The notes: generated from the sequence alone by a model not told the origin. 8,772 nt of DNA from Haliea sp. (GCA_016704305.1 JADJAL010000066.1:1-8772), one strand, 5' to 3'. Positions 1 through 7,738 are shown, counted from the stretch's first letter. Numbers and translations: made by a program.

Positions 1-1012
1 CGTCCAGCGTTTATACGCCGCATTAAATGCCGTGAGGTGTTGATAGCCCACCCTCAGAAGATATCTCCCGCAGCGAAAAGGCTGTTTGCGGCAGATAGTA
101 GCTGGCTCTTTCTCGGCGGACAGTGAACCAGCAATGCCTGGTAGGTTGTATCTTCCTGCCGCAGGTGACGCCGTAACGTGCGTTCGCTGATCACCATCTG
201 GTTGGCGATGGCCTCATTGATCCGGCTTTCGCCCAGCGGTAGCTGTTTTCACAGGCCGTATCGATGACCTTCCTGTCGTGGCAGGGAATGCTGACCCTCC
301 GGGCTAACAATTTATCCGCCTTCTCCGTCATGATCCCGTGGACAACGGATCGGGGTCCAGAATCGGCAGCGCGAGCACGTTTTTGGGATAGATGACCTTG
401 GCGATAGCCTGGTCGAAAAACACGTTGGCGCCGCAGGTTCGGTGCCAGCGTTCCAGATCACGGGGAGTCAGGTGTGGTGAAGTGCACTGCCGCAGTCGGT
501 TCATCCTAGCCCGCCAAAGCGCTGTTCTGGGTTATCCACGATGCGAAAAAGAGATCTTCCAGCATTGCCTGTGGGTGCCGCCCTCGAGCGAGAATAGTGT
601 ACTTCGATTTCGGGCTGCAGGCTCGATGATCTCTGTGTTGGCTGGATGAAAACCACCACCCACTACATACCTGGCAGCAGTTTTTTTGTCAAACGCGTGT
701 TCCCCTGCTCACTGCAGGCCGCAGAATCCCGCGCATAGTAGTTTGCTGGCGCGTTTTGGCGATCGATATGCAGGCCGATGTTGTCGTCCCTGGTCTCCTC
801 CTGGATAAACAGTAACAGGGCGATAAAGTGGGGAATCCCGATTCGATTCGTCGGATTCTCGAGTTCGGAGTCGGTGATGGCGGCTGCGCGCATGCAGGCC
901 GGTATGTCCAGCCCGGCGGTTGCACGGCAGCCAGCACGCCGGACACACCGAGGAACGCCGCAACGGTACCTTCGGAGAGTGTTGGTATTTTATTGTATTG
1001 GCCAACATTCAT
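1..1012 (-). pseudogene. AraC-family transcriptional regulator, multiply frameshifted, 3' end beyond window
   Basis: Read on the minus strand, this is an AraC regulator of the kind with an N-terminal arabinose-binding-like domain (PF12625) and a C-terminal double helix-turn-helix. The start at 1012 gives MNVGQYNKIPTLSEGTVAAF. A frameshift follows, then the N-terminal domain continues near 893-740 (RIGIPHFIALL, then TRDDNIGLHI). Further pieces in other frames are LEDLFFASWITQ near 560-530, CGANVFFDQAIAKVIYPKN near 455-385 and LALPILDPDP after it. The first HTH shows as NEAIANQMVISERTLRRHL (about 220-165). The second shows as VGYQHLTAFNAAYKRWT at the left edge, where the gene leaves the window. 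At least five frame changes and internal stops mean no intact protein is made as read. It is divergent from the broken gene at 1174, which it may once have controlled; that is inference. Family assignment is secure, the effector unknown. Confidence 0.82.
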
Positions 1013-1173
1013 GTACCATTCTATCGTTCACCCACCAGTAGACCCAGGCGCTATCTTTACGTCCCGCTTGCCGATTTGCACAATGCGGTTGGCATGGTAA
1101 ATGACTGTGGGGATGCCGATGCCGACGGCCATCGCGCTCTGATCACCATGAACAACGGAGAGAGAGATACATT
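1013..1173. other. Divergent intergenic region between the regulator and the plus-strand relic
   Basis: About 160 bases separate the start of the minus-strand AraC relic from the probable start of the plus-strand relic. A regulator of this family would be expected to act in such a gap. I see no convincing -35/-10 pair or inverted repeat in it. The only clear signal is a purine-rich GGAGAGAGAG stretch at about 1157-1166, placed like a ribosome binding site for the plus-strand gene. Confidence 0.4.
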
Positions 1174-2253
1174 TTGAAAACAGCATATCGATAAGCCGCG
1201 CGTAAGCTTTGGTTGCGTGCTGCCTTCTTTGCTCGCAGCGACAGCAATGATGCGGAACAACCCCGTCATCATCGAGCCGCCAGGGCTCGATGTTGACAGC
1301 TGGCCGACAACCCCCCCGTTCTTCACTGATGAGGCAGTCCCCAATTTCTTACCCGCAGGAGGCCATTGATGCGGGCGAGGAAGACCCGGCGGCGCGGCTG
1401 GGCGGTGAAATCCATGGAAAGCCCGTCACCATCGCCGGGTTCAAGGGCTAGACCAACCACTTCGGCATCGACATATTCAGCAGTCACCGCCTTAGGCCTC
1501 GACTACCACATGCGACGGTGCCTGAAACCTCGCGTGTGGATCGCGAGGAGTATCCCCGAGACCCGTGATCTTGACCTGCAGATTGACGGGACGGTTTTGC
1601 GGACGTGATGTACATCGTCAAGGATACTGGTGTTGATCTGGTGGGGTCTTTCGTTTTTGAGAAGCTCGATTGGATAACCACGAAGACGAACATCAACACC
1701 ATCAATGATGAAATATCAACAGCGACTTCCCCATCCAGTTCATCGATCCCTACTTCTACGAGTTTGGAATGCCGCCTCCGGTTGAGGGCATGATGCGCTT
1801 AAACGTATATCCGAATTTCTTCTTCCAGAACGGGGTTGTCACCGTGGGCCAATCCTGGGCAGCATGCACGACGATCGATTGTCGGCACGGCGGACCTGGG
1901 CGCGACGGTGAGTGTAAAGCTCGTCTCCGACGACTACATTGGCCCCATCTAATTTCAACAAAAACGATACCTCGACTCTCACGCAGCCGGATGTGGTCAG
2001 TGGACGGTGGCGGGGGTAGCGCTCAATTTCAGAATACGACTCCAGAGGCCAATGCCCACAAGCGCGTATGGGTGAACTATCCTCCACCTGTGAGGTTCCA
2101 TCATCACCGAAGTACGAGAATGGCGTGCAGAAGTTGCAGACACCGCGTCGCCGCCGGATTCGCTGGAAGGGGGATACGATTCGCCTGGTGAGCCCTGAGA
2201 AACGGTTTGCCTGCTTGCGCAGGCGCCACCGCGTCAGTGGCCCGCTCCTTGCG
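1174..2253 (+). pseudogene. Broken gene for an unrecognised, probably exported protein
   Basis: I do not recognise the family. Coding character survives in all three plus frames, which alternate. A TTG codon at 1174 (TTG AAA ACA GCA) follows a good Shine-Dalgarno-like stretch and leads to a hydrophobic, signal-peptide-like segment (SFGCVLPSLLAATAMM, frame-shifted). After it come a proline-rich piece (EPPGLDVDSWPTTPPFF), EEDPAARLGGEIHGKPVTIA near 1380-1440, GSFVFEKLDWITTKTNIN near 1645-1700, FIDPYFYEFGMPPPVEGMM near 1738-1795 followed by VYPNFFFQNGVVTVG, and TADLGATVSVKLVSDDYIGP near 1888-1950. Stops and shifts are frequent, so the product is dead as read. The aromatic, alternating-polarity later half would suit a secreted or outer-membrane beta protein, but that is a guess. 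It converges with the mutarotase gene. The end point is approximate. Confidence 0.45.
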
Positions 2254-2601
2254 CTATAACTCTGACCCCGCATAAAAAAACACCCGCTCCATATCGCTCC
2301 AATTCGCGCCGGGCGCCCGGCCCGGCAGCTGGATCTGGCAGGGATCTGTCGCGCGCCACCAGCGCTGGGTCTCCGGGTCTGCCGCTACTGAGCGCATGTC
2401 CTGTTCATAGTCGGTGCCGGTGTACTCGAAGTAGCTGAACAGGTAGGTCTTGCCTTCGAGTTGGGTAATGAAGATCGAGTAGTTGCGAATGTGGTGCCTG
2501 GCCAGGCAGGCGGTGACGCTGTCCCAGGCATTGGCGTGCAGCTCGCGATACACGGCTTCCATCTCCGGCTTCAGGCCGATCACTGAACCGAAACGCTGCA
2601 C
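2254..2601 (-). CDS. rhaM: L-rhamnose mutarotase (RhaM / DUF718 family)
   Basis: This 115-residue protein belongs to the L-rhamnose mutarotase family, small cytoplasmic dimeric enzymes that interconvert alpha and beta anomers of L-rhamnose or related L-sugars such as L-fucose. Family hallmarks are VQRFGSVIGLKPE at the start, the ELHANAW segment with His22 (in E. coli RhaM His22 is catalytic), RNYSIF, and the RWWRATDPCQ block near residues 80-90 followed by MERVF. The GTG start at 2601 has a GAGG five bases upstream. A longer original start is likely: an ATG at 2666 with GAGG eight bases upstream gives MSHTKNSGSV and would join the same frame if two bases of a GTGT run near 2640 were removed. 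The C-terminal tail FFYAGSEL is encoded partly by the GGGGTCAGAGT motif described separately. It is the last gene of the fucP-dehydratase-mutarotase operon. Confidence 0.85.
   Translation of the reverse strand: MQRFGSVIGLKPEMEAVYRELHANAWDSVTACLARHHIRNYSIFITQLEGKTYLFSYFEYTGTDYEQDMRSVAADPETQRWWRATDPCQIQLPGRAPGANWSDMERVFFYAGSEL
2259..2269 (-). repeat. GGGGTCAGAGT motif at the 3' end of the mutarotase gene
   Basis: The minus strand reads GGGGTCAGAGT here, overlapping the last codons of the mutarotase. The identical 11 bases in the same orientation recur at 5544-5554, just behind the xylanase stop codon. Similar motifs are common near gene ends in many proteobacteria and I recall them near REP/transposase-associated sequences, but nothing here proves that origin. 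Confidence 0.5.
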
Positions 2602-2679
2602 GCCATCCTCGCTCGTCTGGGGATTGGTCGCCCCGACACACTGCCTGAATTTTTGGTGTGAGACATCTCGCTAACCTCT

Positions 2680-2780
2680 GGTTTGCATCACCGCTGTGTG
2701 GGCCATCGCGCCAGCTTGCGGTTGTATCACCGCTGACTCGGCTCTCGCGTTAACTTCAGCTTTGTATCACCGCCGTATGC
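2680..2780. repeat. Tandem repeat of 39-40 bases between dehydratase and mutarotase genes
   Basis: Three units with the core TTGYATCACCGCYG start at about 2683, 2722 and 2762, giving periods of 39 and 40 bases. On the minus strand each reads as a short coded phrase: TAVIQS at the true C-terminus of the dehydratase, then SAVIQP, then TAVMQT. The first copy ends at the dehydratase stop codon (2756-2758) and the others fill most of the 89-base gap before the upstream mutarotase start. This looks like duplication of the 3' end of the dehydratase gene. The units between the cores have diverged. Confidence 0.7.
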
Positions 2781-3865
2781 GCGTTGATCCTTCGCTTGTT
2801 GATCTCGTTCCAGTCCCAGTGGATGCCAAGGCCCGGCTCGGTCGGCGCCAGCGCCTTGCCGTCTGCGATCACCAGCGCGTGTTCGGTGATTTCATCGAGC
2901 TGGGGAATGTACTCCACCCAGCGGCCATTGGGCACCGCGCACACCAGCGAGACGTGCAGCTCCATAAGGAAATGCGGGCATACCGGCAGGTTGAAACTCT
3001 CGGCGGTGTGCGCCACCTTCAGCCACGGCGTGATGCCGCCCACGCGCGCGACATCCACCTGCACGATGGAGCAGGCGCCGCGCTGCATGTACTCGCGAAA
3101 ATGGCCGATGGAGTAGACGGATTCGCCAATCGCGATGGGCAGTGTGGTGGCCTGCGACAAGCGCTCGTGCCCCGACACATCCTCGGCCGGCATCGGCTCT
3201 TCCAGCCACGCCAGGTCCGCCGGCTCGAAACACCGCGCGCGGCGAATGGCCTCGTCCACGGTGAACGCCTGGTTGGCATCCACCATCACCTCCCAGGCCG
3301 GGCCGACTGCTTCGCGCACTGCCATGATGCGCGCCACGTCCTGCGCCACATGCGGCTTGCCGACCTTGATCTTCGCGCCGCCAAAACCGTTCGCCTGCGC
3401 GGCCAGTGCGTCGTCCACCAGCTGTTGCTGCTCCAGATGCAGCCACCCGCCTTCGGTGGTGTACAGCCCCACGCGATCCTTCGCGCCACCGGCGACCACG
3501 TGCAGCGCAGGCCGGCCTTCTGCACTTCAAATCCCACAGCGCGGTATCGATCGCCGCCAGCGCCAGCGCGGTGATCACGCCGACGGTCGTGGCATTGGTG
3601 GAGAAACGAGGTCGCGCCATATGGCTTCGATGTGCGCCGGGTCGCGGCCCAGCAGCTGCGGCGCCAGGTGGTCGCGCAGCAGGCCCATCACCGAGCTGCC
3701 GCCGGAACCGATGGTGTAGCTGTAGCCCACGCCCTCGGCGCCGTCGGAATCGAACAGCCGCACCAGCGGCGTCTCCTGGCTGACAAAACTCTGGATGGCG
3801 TCGGTGCGCTTCACCTTCGGCACCAGGTCTACCATCGACAGTTCCACTCGCTCGATCGTGCTCAT
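2756..3865 (-). pseudogene. Mandelate racemase/muconate lactonizing enzyme family acid-sugar dehydratase, frameshifted
   Basis: This is an enolase-superfamily enzyme of about 369 residues, mandelate racemase branch. Such enzymes abstract the proton alpha to a carboxylate and usually dehydrate sugar acids to 2-keto-3-deoxy acids. The ATG at 3865 follows GGGAAG and gives MSTIERVELSMVDLVPKVKR. In order: the capping domain; TTVGVITALALAAIDTALWD at about 3595-3536; the KxK lysines in GGAKIKVGKP (about residue 165); metal ligands in VDANQAF, WLEEP and IGESVYS; the Asp of QVDVARVGG; and the His of CPHFLMELH near residue 300. A Lys base and His-Asp dyad are thus both present. Two frame changes interrupt it, near 3605 and between about 3500 and 3540. 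It starts 28 bases after the transporter ends. Beside FucP and RhaM, L-fuconate- or L-rhamnonate-type substrates are plausible, but the sequence does not settle the substrate. Confidence 0.85.
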
Positions 3866-3893
3866 ACGCTTCCCGTTCCGCTCGTTGTGCAGG

Positions 3894-5192
3894 CTACGCC
3901 GGCTGCTCCACCGCCTGCCGCCCGCTGTGCTCCAGCCCACCCATGCGCGTAGACAACCACACCATGAAGTAACACACCAGCGGCACCACATAAGCCCACT
4001 GCACGGACTGCGTCGGAGGTAGCCCATCATCGGCGGAATCATCGCGCCGCTGATGATCGTCATGATAATGAGCGACGACCCCATCTCGGCCTTGTCGCCC
4101 AGGTGCTCCAGGCCCAGCGCATAGATGGTGGGGAACATGATCGACATGAAGAAGCTGGTGGCGCCGAGCGCGACCACCGCCGTCATGCCGCTGGCCACCA
4201 GCGCGACGCCCACCAGGCCGATGTTGACCAGCGCGTACAGCGCCAGCAACCTGCGCGGCGCAATAAATTTCATCAGGTACGTGCCGATGAAGCGCCCCAC
4301 CATGAACGAGAGCAGGCTGGCCGAGAGGTAATATGCGGCGGTTTTCTCCGGCGTGAGCGGCGTCAGCTCCTTGGTGAAATCGATGAAGTAACTCCACACG
4401 CCAATTTGCGCGCCCACGTAGAAGAACTGCGCCACAATCGCCCACACGAAACTCCTGTGGGCAAACACGCCGGCGAGCGTGGGCGTGCCGCCCGAACTGG
4501 CGCGCGCGCCCGAGGCGGGAAACCGCGTGACGGCAACCAGCAGCGCGACCAATACCAGCACGCCGGCAAGCGCGAGGTAGGGCAATTGCACCTGCCTCGC
4601 TTCCAGCGCCCGATACTCCTGCAGCGCCTGCGGCGATAGCGCGGCGATAGCGTCCGGCGAGTGCTCAATGCCGGAGAAAATAAACACCCCGCCGATCAGC
4701 GGCGCGACAAAGCCACCCAGCCCGTTGAAGGACTGCGCAAAATTAATACGCCGCGCCGCCGTGGAAGGATCGCCCACCAGCGTGATGTAGCCGCTGCCGG
4801 ACGTCTCCAGGAACACAATGCCGATGGCGATGATGAACAGCGCAACCAGGAAGAAGCTGTAATTACCGACTTCCGCTGCGGGATAAAACAGCGCCGCGCC
4901 CAGCGCGTAGAGCAACAGCCCCGTGAGGATTGCCCGCTTGAAGCCCAGCTTTCTTCATTGCATACCCGGCCGGAATCGCGGCGACGGCATACGCGAGATA
5001 AAACGACACCTGAATGAAACTGGCCTGCCCGCGCGACAGATCCAGCGCCTTCTGGAACTGGCGAATCAGGATGTCGTTCATGTTGTGCGCGACGGCCCAC
5101 ATGAAGAACAGGCTGGTGACCAGGATGAAGGCGCTCACATACTCACGCGGGATTACGCGGGATGTGTGCGGGTTCGAGCCAGTGACAGGCAT
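3894..5192 (-). pseudogene. fucP: FucP-like MFS sugar:proton symporter, two frameshifts
   Basis: An inner-membrane major facilitator transporter of about 432 residues, the usual length of E. coli FucP (438). The ATG at 5192 has GGAG eight bases upstream. The sequence follows FucP closely: FFMWAVAHNMNDIL in helix 1, FIQVSFYLAYAVAAIPAGYA, then LYALGAALFYPAAE, FLETSGSGY in helix 4, INFAQSFNGLG, and SVQWAYVVPLVCY near the end. The two acidic residues known to couple proton and L-fucose transport in FucP (Asp46, Glu135) have counterparts here at Asp40 and Glu129 with the same spacing. An extra base near 4950 (in the MKKLGF turn) and a lost base near 4015 (after MMGYL) break the frame, the second costing only the last helix. 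It is the first gene of the operon and so defines the substrate class: L-fucose or a similar L-sugar. Confidence 0.88.
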
Positions 5193-5303
5193 AGCAGTAA
5201 CTCCGATTGAACGGACCTGGCCGGGGACGCGTCGCGGTTGAGCGTTCGAGAGGTAGCTCAGGGTAAACAACGGCTGGTGAAATTCTCGTAGCTGCGGTGC
5301 GCG

Positions 5304-5380
5304 GGAGCGCGGGCTTTGGCCTTGATTATTTGGTGTGGGTCATACTAAGGCATGGATTTAGTATCTGGAAACCATTTCGC
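5304..5380 (-). repeat. Dispersed intergenic repeat, uninterrupted copy (copy A)
   Basis: About 77 bases. On the plus strand it begins GGAGCGCGGGCTTTGGCC, passes through TCATACTAAGGCATGG and ends GTATCTGGAAACCATTTCGC. The first half matches copies at 7184 and 8724; the second half matches the copy at 7699. ATACTAA (5342-5348) and TTAGTAT (5358-5364) can pair perfectly around a 9-base loop. On the minus strand it could be transcribed in the fucP leader. Strand is given for that reading. Confidence 0.75.
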
Positions 5381-5543
5381 GTGCTGGATCCACGCAGGAG
5401 TTCTTCCTGCGTTTGCCATTACGCCTTTTGCGAAATGCATGACGACATGCCTTGGTCGTTCAGGAACATTTTTTAGCTGCTTTTCTCAACAAGCTGTCCG
5501 TCAATGCATTTGGGCAATACAGGCCTTCAAGTTTTGAGTTTTT

Positions 5544-5554
5544 ACTCTGACCCC
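5544..5554 (-). repeat. GGGGTCAGAGT motif behind the xylanase gene
   Basis: The second exact copy of the 11-base motif found at 2259-2269, same orientation, seven bases after the double stop (TGA TAA) of the xylanase. The two copies bracket the fucP-dehydratase-mutarotase operon. Confidence 0.5.
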
Positions 5555-5561
5555 AAACTTA

Positions 5562-7051
5562 TCAGGGCGCGGTGGGTTGCGGCGTCTGCAGTGCCAGGCC
5601 CGGGTAATCTTCGGATTTGGCCACCGTAAACGTGGCGTTGTAGGTAATGCCGTCGACTGTCCAGTAGGCGACATAGTCACCGAAAAACGCCGGTATCGAA
5701 AAGCGACCATCAGCGCCTGCTGTTACGGTCAGGTTTGTGCGCCAGCGGTCATTGAGCAGCGAGAATACCGCTTCGCCGTGGCGCGTAATCGCGCGGTCAT
5801 TGTCCCAGAAGCCGACGTTGAATTCGTGCGCCCCGCCACCTTGTTCCACGGGCCCCAGAAGACAATCATCTCTACCGCCGGATGTCCCCACCACAGCCGC
5901 ATCAGCGCTTCCGCCTGGGCGGCACGCAGTTCGGGTTCCACTGGCGCGATGAAGTTGGTCTCGGTGATATGGATGGGCAGGCCAGCCTCGGCGAGGATGT
6001 CCAGTGCGTCGGCGTAGTCAGCGATATTGGTGCGCCCGGTGATTTCAAGGTAGGGTCGGCAAAGGCCAGCGTCGGTGCGAAATGGCCCTGTTGCCCGATG
6101 GCGTCAATAGGTACTCCCCGCAGCGATCAGTTGCAGGACACGGTCCCGCATATCGGCGGCAGTGGGGCGTTGAAGCCGGTAAAGACCTCGACGATCCACT
6201 CGTTGAACACAAGCTCCACATCGGGATCGATTTCCTTTGCCCAGGCAAAGGCGTCATTCACGATGCCCGGCCCCAGGCGAACGATGAACCATTGCGCCAG
6301 CGGTTGCAGCGTTCCATTGGTCACGTCCCAGTGCGACAGCCGACCCTTGAAGTGGCGCACGCTATCCCGGATGAAAGACTTGAGCAGGCCGCGCAGTTCT
6401 GCCTGCTGTTCGGCATTTAAATTGGCAGAGAACTGCTCTTCCGCCCAGCGCGGCAGGGCTGCCCCGGAGAGCGGCTGCGGCAGCCCCCACAACAGGGTGT
6501 GGCCCTTCACAGCGAAACCATTGCGCTGCGCCCAGTCGACGTCAGCATCGGCTCTGGTGAAATCCTGGACACCCTGGGTGGGTTCTCAGTTCGCCCCCCA
6601 TTTGGCATCGCTCTCAATGACTGCGAGGCTGAAATGCTCGGACATTCGCGCGGTGTACCACGCAAGGTCTTCCGGTTCCAGAAGCGGCCCATTAATCGGA
6701 AAGCCAAAAGTGAAACCGTGCTTGAGTTGCCTGATTTCGACGCTGATTCCCGGTTGATCAATCCACAGATGTACCGTTTTTGAGCGCAATTCCCCGCTCG
6801 GGCATCCGCCGCTTCGACGACGGCTCGCTCCTCCTCCTCCAGCAAATCGAGGTTGGCCGGTCGACCCTGCGGCAAATCGGGCAGGGCGGGCAAGCCTTCG
6901 ATACCCGTCACCGCCAGATATTGGCCGGTTGTTGAGCCGCGACAGTCGCCATGGTTCGAATTGCTGGAATCGCAGGCAGACAGGCCGGCGAAGGCAAACA
7001 AGGGTATAAGTGATGGCGCGTCGCGTGGGCAAAAAATCGAAGTGACTGCAT
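5562..7051 (-). pseudogene. GH10 endo-1,4-beta-xylanase lipoprotein, frameshifted, acid/base Glu replaced
   Basis: A glycoside hydrolase family 10 enzyme, which cleaves beta-1,4-xylan internally with retention. The ATG at 7051 is a tentative start (only a weak GGGA upstream). A frame change then gives a lipoprotein signal with lipobox LSAC (Cys codon 6972-6974), so an outer-membrane-anchored enzyme is expected. After an N-terminal beta domain (IRQLKHGFTFGF) come the GH10 blocks: VIESDAKW, VKGHTLLW, SHWDVTNGTL, DPDVELVFNEW, GVPIDAIGQQGHF, the nucleophile in HITETNF (Glu codon 5960-5962), and FWGPWN. The C-terminal tail (GRFSIPAFFGDYVAYW) is typical of GH10 proteins with an extra beta segment. 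In WDVTNGTL the conserved acid/base Glu of WDVxNE is Gly (codon GGA, plus 6313-6315). At least four frame changes occur (near 7000, 6780, 6590, 6130-5850). Function as read is lost; the family call is secure. Confidence 0.88.
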
Positions 7052-7183
7052 GTCCAGCGAGTTCCCAGTCAGATTACTTTTCGACAGTGTCACAAAAAGG
7101 GCGGGGTTGGAGGGGGCGAGCGTTGGACTCTGTTAGCGTTGTATTGCCGGGGGGTTGCGATCACAATGACCACAGACTAGTGC
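7052..7183. other. Short gene-free stretch upstream of the xylanase gene
   Basis: This 130-base piece should hold the xylanase promoter (minus strand). It has G-rich runs (GGGCGGGG, GGGGGG) and no recognisable coding signal. I cannot identify a promoter with confidence. Confidence 0.35.
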
Positions 7184-7211
7184 GGAGCGCGGGCTTTAGC
7201 CTTTACTGGTT
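7184..7211 (-). repeat. Dispersed repeat, first half only (copy B), abutting the higA stop
   Basis: The plus strand reads GGAGCGCGGGCTTTAGCC then TTTACTGGTT, matching the first half of copy A (5304) and copy D (8724). The match stops at the stop codon of the higA relic (TAA, plus 7210-7212). The other half of the repeat appears at 7699, beyond higB. Confidence 0.72.
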
Positions 7212-7492
7212 ATGCGGCGTCGGATTGAGATGCGCCGGACAACTTGACAGTCTTCTTGGCCACCCAAAGGTCATAAAGGCATCCTGCATCGCGAGCCAAC
7301 TCTCGAGGCGGCGCCCTGGCCAAAAGCCAATCGCAGGGCCATTTCAGGGCTGACTACCGCTCTGCAACAGAGGGTTCAGTTAAGGGTGGAATGCCACGAG
7401 TTGAAGATGTTCGGCGAGACCGGCAACTAACCCCAAAGGGGCTCCATATATATTTGCTGGATAGACTCACCGGGATGTGGAGGATTGTGCAG
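7210..7492 (-). pseudogene. higA: HigA-type antitoxin relic, frameshifted
   Basis: HigA is the HTH (XRE-type) antitoxin that neutralises HigB and represses the operon. The relic starts at a CTG codon (7492) where an ATG is expected and reads HNPPHPGESIQQIYMEPL, the diagnostic HigA N-terminus. Fragments in changing frames follow: GLAEHLQL, a damaged recognition-helix region, VSPEMALRLA, SWLAMQD, and YDLWVAKKTVKLSGASQSDA up to the stop at 7210. Its span of about 94 codons equals a normal HigA, so it is broken by several small indels and not truncated. Neighbouring higB ends immediately upstream. Confidence 0.82.
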
Positions 7493-7496
7493 GCCC

Positions 7497-7700
7497 GTGG
7501 TAGTAGTCCTCGTAATTGACGATGTAGGCGTTGCCGTCCGTAAACTCGAACGTAACGCGCCAGTTCCGATGACCGAGATGGACCAAAGTCCCTCGCGGTC
7601 GCCTTTCAATGGGTGAAAGCGGTAGCCGGGGATATTCATGTCTTCAATGACTGTGGCGCTATCCAGGGCCGCTCCCTGTACATGCGCAGTTAGGAGGGCA
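7497..7700 (-). pseudogene. higB: HigB/RelE-type toxin relic, N-terminally truncated and frameshifted
   Basis: HigB toxins are ribosome-dependent mRNA interferases of the RelE fold. Residues AALDSATVIEDM (about 7670-7635) lead directly into NIPGYRFHPLKGDREGLWSI, then NWRVTFEFTDGNAYIV and NYEDYYH in shifted frames, matching the HigB core and C-terminus. The expected stop after DYH is lost (CAC GGG in place of a stop). About 25 N-terminal residues usual for the family are missing: upstream of about 7700 the sequence changes into the dispersed repeat (copy C). The toxin is therefore surely inactive as read. Confidence 0.82.
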
Positions 7701-7738
7701 TACTATGGCCTCCGTTTACTATCTGAAAACCATTTCGC
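7699..7738 (-). repeat. Dispersed repeat, second half only (copy C), abutting higB
   Basis: The plus strand reads CATACTATGGCC and then ACTATCTGAAAACCATTTCGC, matching the second half of copy A (5341-5380). The pairing arms are damaged (ACTAT in place of AGTAT). It lies exactly between the truncated higB start and the DUF2442 relic, which stops at 7752. Confidence 0.72.

Larger units (their letters stand above)
5193..5561. other. Intergenic region upstream of the fucP operon
   Basis: This 369-base stretch separates the xylanase stop from the fucP start, both on the minus strand. It must contain the operon promoter if the operon is not read through from the xylanase gene, but I cannot point to a convincing -35/-10 pair. 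It holds a full copy of the dispersed repeat (5304-5380) with a perfect 7-base hairpin, and the GGGGTCAGAGT motif at 5544-5554. The remainder (about 5385-5540) shows nothing I recognise and no coding signal. Confidence 0.5.

Noticed and set aside
1839..2273. A 144-codon minus-strand frame overlapping the plus-strand relic.
   Set aside because: Arg/Ser-rich with no domain; the plus-strand fragments over the same bases are more protein-like.
2296..2335. GC-rich palindromic stretch (GGGCGCCCGGCCCGG) resembling a terminator stem.
   Set aside because: It lies inside the mutarotase coding region, and the T/A run next to it is on the gene's own last codons.
2680..2780. CRISPR array, because of a 39-40 base periodicity.
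   Set aside because: Only three short imperfect cores, the first within coding sequence, and no cas genes; a tandem duplication explains it.
2696..3719. Long plus-strand open frames (up to 292 codons) opposite the dehydratase.
   Set aside because: They are GC-driven shadows of the enolase-superfamily gene, whose catalytic motifs lie on the minus strand.
5882..6757. A 291-codon open frame on the plus strand.
   Set aside because: It is antisense to the GH10 gene, whose minus-strand motifs are unmistakable; the plus translation shows no recognisable domain.
7184..7225. Integron attC site: the higA stop lies within GCATAAC, and GTTATGY also occurs upstream of DUF4160 (about 8210).
   Set aside because: Cassette arrays often carry higBA and a stop inside the inverse core site, but I could not find the matching second arm (simple site plus complementary L boxes) within 150 bases of either place, and no integrase is present.
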